From CBDUBS01 sp965365445 (lineage in GTDB: Bacteria > Bacteroidota > Rhodothermia > Rhodothermales > DASSAV01), in contig CBDUBS010000043.1 in the NCBI GenBank assembly GCA_965365445.1, forward strand, positions 1 through 23,726: DNA of 23,726 nucleotides, written 5' to 3'. The translations under genes were made by a program, and so were the position numbers. Positions 1-5,944 of this stretch are shown here, piece after piece; within the stretch, counting starts at the first letter, position 1; each line of letters starts with the position of its first letter. Under the pieces are notes generated by a model. The model saw only the letters and a list, made by a program, of their open reading frames with translations. It had not been told where the DNA came from and made no database searches.

Positions 1-30
1 GGGAACCGGCCGTCCCGGCGGCGTGGTCGG

Positions 31-117
31 CGGAGGGGGTGGGATTCGAACCCACGGTACCCGTGAGGGTACGACGGTTTTCAAGACCGTTCCATTCAAC
101 CGCTCTGGCACCCCTCC
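31..117 (-). tRNA. tRNA-Ser (anticodon UGA)
   Basis: Class II tRNA read on the minus strand. The 7-bp acceptor stem pairs 111-117 with 32-38, and the discriminator is G at 31. The T-arm is GTGGG-TTCGAAT-CCCAC (39-55). The anticodon loop CTTGAAA gives anticodon TGA (UCA codons). A long variable arm, with GTACCC pairing to GGGTAC, is the serine-type signature. No 3' CCA is encoded (the minus strand continues CCG), so CCA would be added after transcription. Upstream on the same strand a 7-bp hairpin (124-144) precedes the gene. Confidence 0.97.
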
Positions 118-563
118 GATAGGGGCCGGATTGCACCTCCGGCCGTGTTGTTGGTTCCGGTAAAGGTACGCCGGGGCGAGGACGGGATCAACGGGGACGG
201 CCCCCGGCTTTTTGCGGGTTTTGCGGGGCGGGTATGCCGGCGGACACGCAAAATAAACGGCGTTTTCGATAGCGGGGAGGGGGTTTTGCGGGTTTTGCGG
301 TGCATACAGGAAATTGCGCCGGGGCGGGCCGGAAAGGGGGCGCATACGCCTCGACCGTATGGTACGCGATTGGAGGCACACGCGACAGGTTATTCGGGGG
401 ACCCTATGGACTTTCAGCCGCTCATGCGGACGGCGAAGTCAGGGAGGCGCAGAAAACGGTGGGAGCAGTTTCGCTGCTGGAGCACCAAGCCGGCAACTGG
501 CAGATAGGATTTTACGGAACAACGAATTCTACCGTGTAACACGGCATTTATATAGCGCCGGGA
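118..563. other. Gene-poor spacer between tRNA-Ser and the first toxin-antitoxin pair
   Basis: No convincing coding region lies in this 446-bp stretch. Several overlapping open frames exist, but they give Arg/Pro/Gly-rich translations of no recognisable family and look like by-products of high GC. It does hold a perfect 7-bp inverted repeat, GGCCGGA (124-130) with TCCGGCC (138-144), 7 nt upstream of the tRNA, and two copies of a 17-bp repeat at 210-226 and 284-300. It may be decayed accessory DNA. Confidence 0.55.
210..300. repeat. Pair of 17-bp direct repeats, each a tandem nonamer
   Basis: TTTTGCGGGTTTTGCGG occurs perfectly at 210-226 and 284-300, a 74-bp period. Each copy is a near-tandem of TTTTGCGGG. 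Between them lies a short A-run/T-run imperfect inverted repeat around 248-266 (GCAAAA ... GTTTTC). What the repeat does is unknown. It could be a binding-site array or a slippage product. Confidence 0.6.
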
Positions 564-896
564 TCACCTTAGCACCAAAATGCCGTATTGCGTGCTGCGC
601 CATAACTCCTTGACTGCGAGATGATTTTTCTGAAGCAAACTCTCTATCTCCTGCGTCGAACAGTTGCCACGACGCATCCAGATCACCTTTGGAGGGAAGC
701 CATAAACCAGGCTCATCTCACTGAAATCGCCATCTTTACTTACGATGATGAAGTCATGGCTTCTGGCATACTCCCACACCTCGGTATCTTGCGCATGGGA
801 CAAGCCTCGCTCCGAAACATGAGCGGAGGCCGGATACAACTCAGACAGGCGCCCTACCAAGCGGGGTGACAGGTTCTGATCAAGAAGCAATCTCAT
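564..896 (-). CDS. DUF5615 family PIN-like toxin
   Basis: A 110-residue protein of the DUF5615 family (PIN-like/Mut7-C-type nuclease fold), usually the toxin partner of a DUF433 antitoxin; a metal-dependent RNase role is inferred from the fold. It begins MRLLLDQNLSPRL, the family's N-terminal strand with catalytic-type D6. D37 and the SKDGDF motif (D55, D57) supply the other expected acidic residues, so the active site looks intact. The ATG at 896 was chosen because it starts at this family hallmark and overlaps the upstream DUF433 stop by 4 bp (ATGA), typical of translational coupling. A longer in-frame extension reaches 1058 but lies over the antitoxin gene and is not protein-like. The length is normal for the family. 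Confidence 0.88.
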   Translation of the reverse strand: MRLLLDQNLSPRLVGRLSELYPASAHVSERGLSHAQDTEVWEYARSHDFIIVSKDGDFSEMSLVYGFPPKVIWMRRGNCSTQEIESLLQKNHLAVKELWRSTQYGILVLR

Positions 897-1111
897 GCCG
901 CAAGCGTTTGGCGTTCGCGATTTGCGGCGTATTCCAGGCTGGCGAGGATGTCCTCTCTGGTAAGGTCGGGGAAGTCTTCGAGTAACTGCTCGTAGGACAT
1001 GCCGGAGGCGAGGTAGCTGAGCACGTCGTATACCGTGATGCGCATGCCCCGGATACAAGGCATCCCACCTCGTTTGCCCGGCTCGATCGTGATTCTGTCG
1101 CGGTAAGTCAT
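893..1111 (-). CDS. DUF433 family antitoxin
   Basis: A 72-residue DUF433 protein (VapB-like, winged-helix/HTH fold). The order of motifs is standard: an N-terminal RITIEPGKRGGMPCIRGMRI strand-turn segment, then V..VLSYLASGMSYEQLLEDF, and a helix LTREDILASLEYAA. It is predicted to bind and neutralise the DUF5615 product and to repress its own promoter. It is first in a two-gene operon and overlaps the toxin by 4 bp. A short inverted repeat, AAGGC-N4-GCCTT (1130-1143), sits about 20 bp upstream of the ATG and could be its operator. Confidence 0.9.
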   Translation of the reverse strand: MTYRDRITIEPGKRGGMPCIRGMRITVYDVLSYLASGMSYEQLLEDFPDLTREDILASLEYAANRERQTLAA

Positions 1112-1129
1112 GAATGCGGTATGGTTGTT

Positions 1130-1143
1130 AAGGCCGACGCCTT
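1130..1143 (-). promoter_or_regulatory. Possible operator upstream of the DUF433/DUF5615 operon
   Basis: The inverted repeat AAGGC (1130-1134), CGAC, GCCTT (1139-1143) lies 18-32 bp upstream of the antitoxin start at 1111. Autoregulated TA operons often carry a palindrome at this distance. The arms are only 5 bp, so chance is a real alternative. Confidence 0.3.
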
Positions 1144-1347
1144 TTGAACACCGGCGCGTGTCCTGCGGTTTCGGTGCAGCCTACCTTCTTATTGCGTGAG
1201 CCTCTGAGCCAGGCGCTTTTTGATGCGATGCTGCCGCTCCTGCCCTGATTCGCCTATCGTGCCTACCGGGACTCTTAGAACGCGGGGGTTTCTCATAGTA
1301 GTCTTTCACGTCGTTATGGTCGAGAAGTGTCTGCTGTGTGCCAGGAG

Positions 1348-1400
1348 TGGTCCGGGGAAGGCTTTCCTCCGGTGTGGATGTGGAGGGGCCGGTATCGGGA
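1348..1400 (+). repeat. Imperfect direct repeat, copy A, flanking hicAB
   Basis: This copy begins TGGTCCGGGGAAGGCTTTCC and contains GTGGAGGGGCCG near its centre. It aligns with 2131-2185 (copy B) with about 80 percent identity over the first 45 bases by eye and one single-base gap. Copies A and B lie on opposite sides of hicAB in the same orientation. Neither overlaps a recognised gene. Confidence 0.7.
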
Positions 1401-1481
1401 TCGATGAGGATTCCGGTGAGGCAGGCAGCGAGGTTGGCTGCGGAAAACGCCAGCCTGCCAGGGTTTGTCAGGGCGCACCGG

Positions 1482-1802
1482 CTAGCCGGCTCTTGCCAGT
1501 TGCTCCGTGATCCACTGATTCAGGCTTTTGCGTTCCCGCTGCGCGCGCAGGTGTACCTCACGGTGCAATTCCGGCGGCAGCCGAAGCATCAATCGCCCGG
1601 AAAACGGCTTGTCCGGTTCTTCCCCACGCTCCCGACAAAATTCCAGATAGTCGTTTACCGAGTCGCGGAAGGCCGTCTCCAACTCCTCCACACTTTTGCC
1701 TTGAAAGGTGACGACATCCTTCAAATCGAGGACCTCGCCATGAAAGAGGCCGGCTTCGTCGTCGAACTCGACGCGGCCTGTATAGCCTTTGTATTTCAGC
1801 AT
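1482..1802 (-). CDS. hicB: HicB family antitoxin
   Basis: A 106-residue HicB-type antitoxin. Residues 1-60 form the partial RNase-H-like HicB fold (YKGYTGRVEFDDEAGLFHGE, then the F-G-KSVEELE.AF..SVNDYLE helix). Residues 70-104 form a ribbon-helix-helix DNA-binding tail (LMLRLPPELHREVHLRAQ ... LNQWI). It neutralises HicA and is expected to repress the operon through the RHH domain. The ATG at 1802 lies 4 nt after the hicA stop. A GAGGAG ribosome site is embedded in the last hicA codons, so the two genes are coupled. The order hicA then hicB is the usual one. Confidence 0.94.
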   Translation of the reverse strand: MLKYKGYTGRVEFDDEAGLFHGEVLDLKDVVTFQGKSVEELETAFRDSVNDYLEFCRERGEEPDKPFSGRLMLRLPPELHREVHLRAQRERKSLNQWITEQLARAG

Positions 1803-1806
1803 CGCT

Positions 1807-2073
1807 TTACTCCTCCTGCGTTACACCTGATTCTGCCAGGAACCGCCGTATAGACTTCAGCGCTCCCTTATCGGTATCAGGTTCCGGGTGGGGACGATGG
1901 AAGACGGCGCGCACACCATTGAGATAAACGCGCACTCGTGAACCGCGTCCTTCCGTTATTTCCGCACCGAGCGCACGAAACAGGTTCTCCATGTCCGTCC
2001 ACTTTACATCGGAGCGGACAGGATCTTCGAAGATCCACTGAAGCGTCTTACCGTTTTTGCTACTGAGGGCCAT
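1807..2073 (-). CDS. hicA: HicA family toxin (mRNA interferase)
   Basis: An 88-residue protein of the longer HicA subfamily. It opens SSKNGKTLQWIFEDPVRSDV, continues with a helix ending LFRALGAEI, and has the dsRBD-like core GSRVRVYLNGVRAVFHRPHP and the C-terminal KGALKSIRRFLAESGV. HicA toxins cleave mRNA. The classical G-S-H catalytic motif reads G-S-R here, and the histidines are in HRPHP instead; as I recall, this is common in this subfamily, so it need not mean inactivity. The ATG at 2073 is preferred over the internal Met at 1992 because the SSK..KTL segment belongs to the family. It is the first gene of the operon and its start codon lies inside the operator palindrome. Confidence 0.9.
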   Translation of the reverse strand: MALSSKNGKTLQWIFEDPVRSDVKWTDMENLFRALGAEITEGRGSRVRVYLNGVRAVFHRPHPEPDTDKGALKSIRRFLAESGVTQEE

Positions 2074-2103
2074 AGTGTCATGTTAAGACACTATCCATTG
2101 TAT
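2072..2103 (-). promoter_or_regulatory. hicAB operator overlapping the hicA start, with candidate -10
   Basis: A perfect 8-bp inverted repeat, ATAGTGTC (2072-2079) and GACACTAT (2087-2094), is separated by 7 nt. Its promoter-distal arm includes part of the hicA ATG. Immediately upstream on the minus strand is TATACAAT (2096-2103), a good -10 element. Transcription would then start within or next to the palindrome, giving a leader of about 15-20 nt. HicB RHH binding here would block initiation. This is inferred from position and symmetry. Confidence 0.7.
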
Positions 2104-2130
2104 AGCAAGTTCCGGCCTAAAATGCTTCAA

Positions 2131-2185
2131 TGGTCAGGGGAAGGTTTTCCACTGGGCGTGGCAGTGGAGGGGCCGAAGTCCGGGA
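2131..2185 (+). repeat. Imperfect direct repeat, copy B, flanking hicAB
   Basis: Begins TGGTCAGGGGAAGGTTTTCC and contains GTGGAGGGGCCG, matching copy A at 1348-1400. It lies just upstream of the hicA promoter. On the minus strand it reads as the end of a 39-residue open frame (MMLKKFHTFSDSG ... PSPDH) with no recognisable family. That frame may be a remnant of whatever element the repeats came from. Confidence 0.7.
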
Positions 2186-2294
2186 AATCGAGGGTGAGGT
2201 TGTGGGAGCCGGAGTCGCTGAATGTGTGGAACTTCTTGAGCATCATGGAACCCGGAGGATGCGGCGGGGAGTGCAGGCGCGTATGGTGTCGTTT

Positions 2295-2621
2295 TTATCC
2301 TGCTGTTTCCGGTAGATGTGATGCTATTCCTCGGCTCAACTCCGTCTTTACTTCCACCAGATCTTCTCGCAGCGGGGCGACCGCTTCAAGAACGGCGCTT
2401 TGCAACGTCCCTCGCAACTCCCTTTCTGTTACGGAAAGAGGGTCGCGATGCTCTGCTTCTTCCAGGAGCCGGTTCTGGCGCCGGTAATATTTGGAAACTT
2501 CGACGGCCGCCAGACTGCCGGTTACTGCAAGCACAACGATGGCGACGGCAATCAGCACGGCGGATAGGCCGAGCAACGGAATCAGGGGTTCCAGAAATTC
2601 CAGCAGTTCTCGCCAACTCAT
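2295..2621 (-). CDS. Small single-pass membrane protein with coiled-coil tail
   Basis: A 108-residue protein of no family I recognise. Residues about 10-42 are strongly hydrophobic (LIPLLGLSAVLIAVAIVVLA), one membrane helix. The rest (43-108) is charged and heptad-like (RRQNRLLEEAEHRD ... VAPLREDLVEVKTEL), suggesting a cytoplasmic coiled coil. The start is well supported: GGAGGTG lies 5-7 nt before the ATG at 2621. It stands alone between hicAB and a cupin gene, so context gives no function. Confidence 0.75.
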   Translation of the reverse strand: MSWRELLEFLEPLIPLLGLSAVLIAVAIVVLAVTGSLAAVEVSKYYRRQNRLLEEAEHRDPLSVTERELRGTLQSAVLEAVAPLREDLVEVKTELSRGIASHLPETAG

Positions 2622-2930
2622 GGTAGCACCTCCGTGGGGTTAAATAACCGGAGACCGGTGTATCGATCCCGGTAAAACCGGCCCGGGCTTACGGGCAACA
2701 GGTAGAAGGTAGCACGAGCGAAGGCGAGAGGCAATGCCCCGGGGGAGGACGCCGGCTGGTACCGTGTCGGCGTTGGCGCATTGCCAGGCGCGGGTTATAG
2801 AGCTGCCGGGGCGGCCACCATTGTTTCCCCCGACGCAGCGGCGCCTCTATGCGCGCCCATGCCCCTTCTTCTCTACCAGCGGAAACCCGGTATAAAGGCT
2901 GTTGCTGCAACGCAATACCCGGTACCGGGC
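2622..2930. other. Intergenic spacer with short palindromes
   Basis: No gene is supported. Two palindromes lie just downstream of the cupin gene (read on the minus strand): CCCGGTACCGGG (2918-2929), immediately after its TAA, and GTTGC-T-GCAAC (2901-2911). They could serve as a weak terminator or processing signal, but no T-run follows. A longer-range inverted repeat pairs GGCAATGC (2730-2737) with GCATTGCC (2778-2785). Confidence 0.4.
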
Positions 2931-3314
2931 TTAACTCACCTTTTCGATCATGTGGTTGATGACATGGGTGTGCTCGCGCTGAGGGCTGAACATGACGATC
3001 TCCGCGTCTGCGTCGACCTTTACGTTGTGCCCGGGCGGCCAGTAAAAAAGATCGTTCGCTTTGACCGTCTCATGGGCGCCTTTTGCGTCGGTGGTGGTGA
3101 GTTGGCCGCGCAAGACGAAGCCCCAATGGGGGCACTGGCATAAATCGCCTTCCAGACCCTCGAACAGTGGGGTGGTATCTACCCCTGCTGAGAGGCTGAA
3201 GTACTCGCCACTGATTTTGCCCAATCCAGTGGCGTCACCGAAATCCGTCTGCTGACGGAGCACGGCGCCCGGGATCTCCATCTTAACGTCTACGTCCTCT
3301 TTGGCTATGTGCAT
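2931..3314 (-). CDS. Cupin domain-containing protein
   Basis: A 127-residue soluble protein with one cupin barrel at about residues 40-115. The core reads CPHWGFVLRGQL, then HETVKANDLFYWPPGHNV, then AEIVMFSP, giving the cupin G-x-L and PxGH turns. The metal-binding histidine pattern is incomplete compared with classical cupins, so catalysis cannot be inferred. The start at 3314 was chosen over an upstream Met at 3383 because a GAGGAG box lies 7 nt upstream. The gene is isolated and its substrate is unknown. Confidence 0.82.
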   Translation of the reverse strand: MHIAKEDVDVKMEIPGAVLRQQTDFGDATGLGKISGEYFSLSAGVDTTPLFEGLEGDLCQCPHWGFVLRGQLTTTDAKGAHETVKANDLFYWPPGHNVKVDADAEIVMFSPQREHTHVINHMIEKVS

Positions 3315-3866
3315 TGTTTGCTCCTCAGTTCTGGTTGATGGGACGAGCGAAGGCCGTACAACATTAATGGGACTGATCCGCAACAGATAAGGGAATCATG
3401 GTTTATGTCCTTATAAATTGCGTCCATATGCCGGGCCTACTATACTTAACACGGCAGATGGTCGTTTGTTCACCGGCCAGTCCGTGCAGCCCGGAATAGT
3501 TTGCGGATCGGCGTGAGAAGCCGCTTCGCGTTCGTAAGCACGGGCTACGTACGCCAGATGGGTAAGAACACGGGTGCACATTATGGCGGTCTTCACGTGT
3601 GGCGGAAAAGTTTTTGCTGCGTGCGGTGCGCTTTCAGGGGGCGCTTAAGGGAAGCCCGGCTCGATTCTCCGGGGCGGGCTGGGAAACGGGATGATGCACC
3701 CCTTACAAGATTCCGGATCAACTCCGGAATGACAGGGGTGGGTGGAATGACGTTATAAGGGAGAGGGCGACTGGATTTCCGCCTGGGTGGGGACAAGTTT
3801 GGGTGGGTGGACGCCGGTGTGGTTCGCCGTGGAGATGTACTTTGCCTAATTGAGTTGATTGGCCCT
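3315..3866. other. Intergenic region containing a REP-like hairpin
   Basis: A 550-bp stretch without a supportable gene. Short open frames have no family resemblance. One of them (3593-3796 minus) is simply the translation of a hairpin repeat, whose product contains the familiar VIPELIRNL peptide. The region around 3400-3450 is locally AT-richer and may hold the cupin promoter, but no box is clear. Confidence 0.5.
3710..3730. repeat. REP-like palindromic repeat
   Basis: A perfect hairpin, ATTCCGGA (3710-3717), TCAAC loop, TCCGGAAT (3723-3730). The sequence GATTCCGGATCAACTCCGG followed by AATGACA closely matches a dispersed intergenic repeat seen in many bacterial genomes, whose translation gives VIPELIRNL. 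It lies downstream of plsC and may act as a transcript-end hairpin or be a non-autonomous mobile repeat. Confidence 0.7.
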
Positions 3867-4676
3867 TCAGTCGGCCGGGTGGGAGGCGGCGGATGCGGAG
3901 AGGCCGTCTACGGCTTCGGGGGGGACGCCGCGCCACTGGGCGAGTTGCCGCACGATGCGGGACCGTACTTCTTCCCGGAGGCGCTCCTGATCGGCGGCGG
4001 TCAGGCCGTGCGTTTCGACGGGTTCGAGTACTTTCAGACGGATCGGGGCGCCGGCGCTGAAGCGCCAGTCGTGTTTGGGCAGGGCGTCGGCGGTGCCGTC
4101 GATGGCGAGGGGGAGTACGGGCGCTCCGGCCTTGATGGCCAGCCGGAACGCGCCGTCCGTGAAGGGGAGAACCCGGCCGTCCCGGGAGCGGGTGCCTTCC
4201 GGGAAAAACATCACGGAGCATTTTTTATCCAGGTACTCCTTTGCCGTGATGAGAACCATGGCCCGGCTGCGCTTGTCGGAGCGGTTGACCTCGATATCGC
4301 CCGCGAGGCGCATGAGCCACCCTACGAAGGGGAGGTGAAACAGCTCCCGTTTGGCGACCCATTTCATTTCCCACGGGAGGCGGCTGATGATGGGTATATC
4401 CGCCTGGGACTGGTGGTTGCTTACGACCACGTACGGAAGGCGGGGGTCGGGGGGCATTCGGCCCGAGATGCAGATGTTCCAGAACGGATTCACCCGGGTA
4501 ATGAGGGCGCCGAGATCGCGGAAGCGCCTTCCAGTGTGGTAGAGGGCCGGGTCGCGGTCGAACAGGCGCACGACGGCGAGGAACGGGAGCCAGAGCACGA
4601 TGAGCGAGACCGTAGCGGCCCACGTCCACACTGAGCGAAGAAACGAAATCATAACGACGCCGAACAGGTCAAACAT
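3867..4676 (-). CDS. plsC: 1-acyl-sn-glycerol-3-phosphate acyltransferase (PlsC family)
   Basis: A 269-residue inner-membrane acyltransferase that would convert lysophosphatidate to phosphatidate in phospholipid synthesis. After a hydrophobic N-terminus (about residues 15-38) it has the motif I box NHQSQAD at about 87-93 (H and D catalytic, HX4D with the family's NHQS form), the motif III box FPEGTRSRDG at about 148-157, and VLPLAIDGT near 170. These are diagnostic of the LPLAT/PlsC superfamily. The exact acceptor cannot be fixed from sequence. The start is uncertain: Met at 4676 or the internal Met at 4652 are both plausible, with no strong ribosome site. The upstream in-frame extension to 4766 is Arg-rich and unlikely. 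The gene diverges from ribD across about 100 bp. Confidence 0.9.
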   Translation of the reverse strand: MFDLFGVVMISFLRSVWTWAATVSLIVLWLPFLAVVRLFDRDPALYHTGRRFRDLGALITRVNPFWNICISGRMPPDPRLPYVVVSNHQSQADIPIISRLPWEMKWVAKRELFHLPFVGWLMRLAGDIEVNRSDKRSRAMVLITAKEYLDKKCSVMFFPEGTRSRDGRVLPFTDGAFRLAIKAGAPVLPLAIDGTADALPKHDWRFSAGAPIRLKVLEPVETHGLTAADQERLREEVRSRIVRQLAQWRGVPPEAVDGLSASAASHPAD

Positions 4677-4780
4677 CCGCCCCGGGCTCGTCTCCGGGAT
4701 GCGTCTTGTACTCCGGCGAAGGATATCGTTCCGGCCGAAGGTGCTTCGCCGTATCTTGGCGGTCAACCAGCCCCACGACG

Positions 4781-5944
4781 ATGTCGCCCGATTACGACCA
4801 GACCTGGATGCGCCGATGCCTGGACCTCGCCGAGCGCGGTGCGGGGCAGGTCAGCCCCAACCCGATGGTAGGGGCGGTGCTCGTTTCGCCCGATGGAGCG
4901 ATTCTGGGCGAGGGGGCGCATACGGTGTACGGGGGGCCACATGCCGAGCGGGAAGCCGTTCGGGACGCCCTGGAGCGCAACGGGGATACGGCGCTCGGGG
5001 AGGCCACGCTGTACGTGAACCTGGAGCCGTGCAGCCACTATGGGAAAACGCCTCCGTGCACCGAGGTGATTCTGGAGATGGGGATACGCCGGGTGGTGGT
5101 GGGGATGGTAGATCCGTTTCCGGAGGTGGCGGGAAGCGGGATACGGCGGCTCCGGGAGCGGGGGGTGGAGGTTACGGTGGGGGTGCTGGAGCGCGAGTGC
5201 CTGCGGCTGAACGAGGCGTTCGTCCACCACGTGCGAACGGGGCGGCCGTTCGTTACGCTGAAGGTGGCGCAGACCCTGGACGGGCGGGTTGCGACGACAT
5301 CGGGGGATGCCCGGTGGGTTTCCGGGCCGGAGTCGCTGATCCGGGTGCACCGGTGGCGGGCCCGATTGGACGGGGTACTCGTGGGCAGCGCAACCGCGCT
5401 GGCCGACGATCCGGCGCTGACGGTGCGCCACGTACCCGGCCGGCAGCCGGTGCGGTTCGTTCTGGACCGGCGGGGAGCCCTGCCCGAACGCTTGCAGGTG
5501 TTTTCCGATGGGCTGGCCCTGTATACGGTGGCCGTGACCGGGCCAGGGGCGCATCCGGCGTATGGGGAGCGCCTGCTTTCGAAGGGGGGGCGGGTGTGGG
5601 AGATCGACACCGTGGACGGGCATCTGGATTTGCGCCGGCTTCTGGAGCGGATGGGGCGGGAGGGAGGGGTTGGGGGCCGGCCGTTGCAATCGCTGCTGGT
5701 GGAGGCCGGCCCGGCGCTGGCATCGGCCCTGTTCCGGCAGAATCTCGTGGACCGTTATGCGCTGTTCATCGCGCCCAAACTGATCGGGTCGGGGTTTGCG
5801 ACGCTCGAGCTTCCCCCAATCGAGCGTATGGCGGACGCGGTGACGTTTCCCGAGCGGTCGTGGGAAGCACTGGGGGACGATATGCTGTTTCTGGGGCGGA
5901 GGGGGAGCGGCGATCCTTCGCCGGATCAGGCGGGCGCCAGTTGA
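4781..5944 (+). CDS. ribD: Bifunctional diaminohydroxyphosphoribosylaminopyrimidine deaminase / 5-amino-6-(5-phosphoribosylamino)uracil reductase
   Basis: A 387-residue two-domain RibD, catalysing the second and third steps of riboflavin synthesis. The N-terminal cytidine-deaminase-like domain (about 1-145) has the zinc site H54-A-E56 and C84/C93 in EPCSHYGKTPPC, with the substrate motif SPNPMVGAV. The C-terminal NADPH-dependent reductase domain (about 155-375) has VTLKVAQTLDGRVAT, the SGDARWVSG loop and LLVEAGPALASALF. The start at 4781 matches the usual N-terminus (DQTWMRRCLDLAERG); a longer frame from 4706 adds a low-complexity extension. The gene overlaps the convergent HDOD gene by 19 bp at the 3' end. 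No FMN riboswitch is visible upstream. Confidence 0.96.
   Translation: MSPDYDQTWMRRCLDLAERGAGQVSPNPMVGAVLVSPDGAILGEGAHTVYGGPHAEREAVRDALERNGDTALGEATLYVNLEPCSHYGKTPPCTEVILEMGIRRVVVGMVDPFPEVAGSGIRRLRERGVEVTVGVLERECLRLNEAFVHHVRTGRPFVTLKVAQTLDGRVATTSGDARWVSGPESLIRVHRWRARLDGVLVGSATALADDPALTVRHVPGRQPVRFVLDRRGALPERLQVFSDGLALYTVAVTGPGAHPAYGERLLSKGGRVWEIDTVDGHLDLRRLLERMGREGGVGGRPLQSLLVEAGPALASALFRQNLVDRYALFIAPKLIGSGFATLELPPIERMADAVTFPERSWEALGDDMLFLGRRGSGDPSPDQAGAS

Larger units (their letters stand above)
1112..1481. other. Spacer between the two toxin-antitoxin modules
   Basis: No gene is supported in these 370 bp. They contain the candidate operator of the DUF433 operon and repeat copy A (1348-1400). 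On the minus strand one frame downstream of hicB stays open across the repeat and reads through a plausible-looking peptide (DTGPSTSTPEESLPRT). It has no clear start codon or ribosome site, so it is not called as a gene. Confidence 0.5.

Noticed and set aside
1..117. tRNA-Ser as the attachment site of an island covering 118-3866
   Set aside because: The tRNA 3' end faces left, out of the window, so the usual integration side is not the one with the TA modules, and no integrase or repeat of the tRNA 3' end is seen.
3593..3796. Small frame containing VIPELIRNL
   Set aside because: This is the translation of a REP-like hairpin repeat and not a gene.
3807..4634. 275-codon plus-strand frame opposite plsC
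   Set aside because: Antisense to a gene with clear acyltransferase motifs; no recognisable domain.
4677..4780. FMN riboswitch upstream of ribD
   Set aside because: I looked for the conserved RFN-element blocks and saw none in the roughly 100-bp divergent region.
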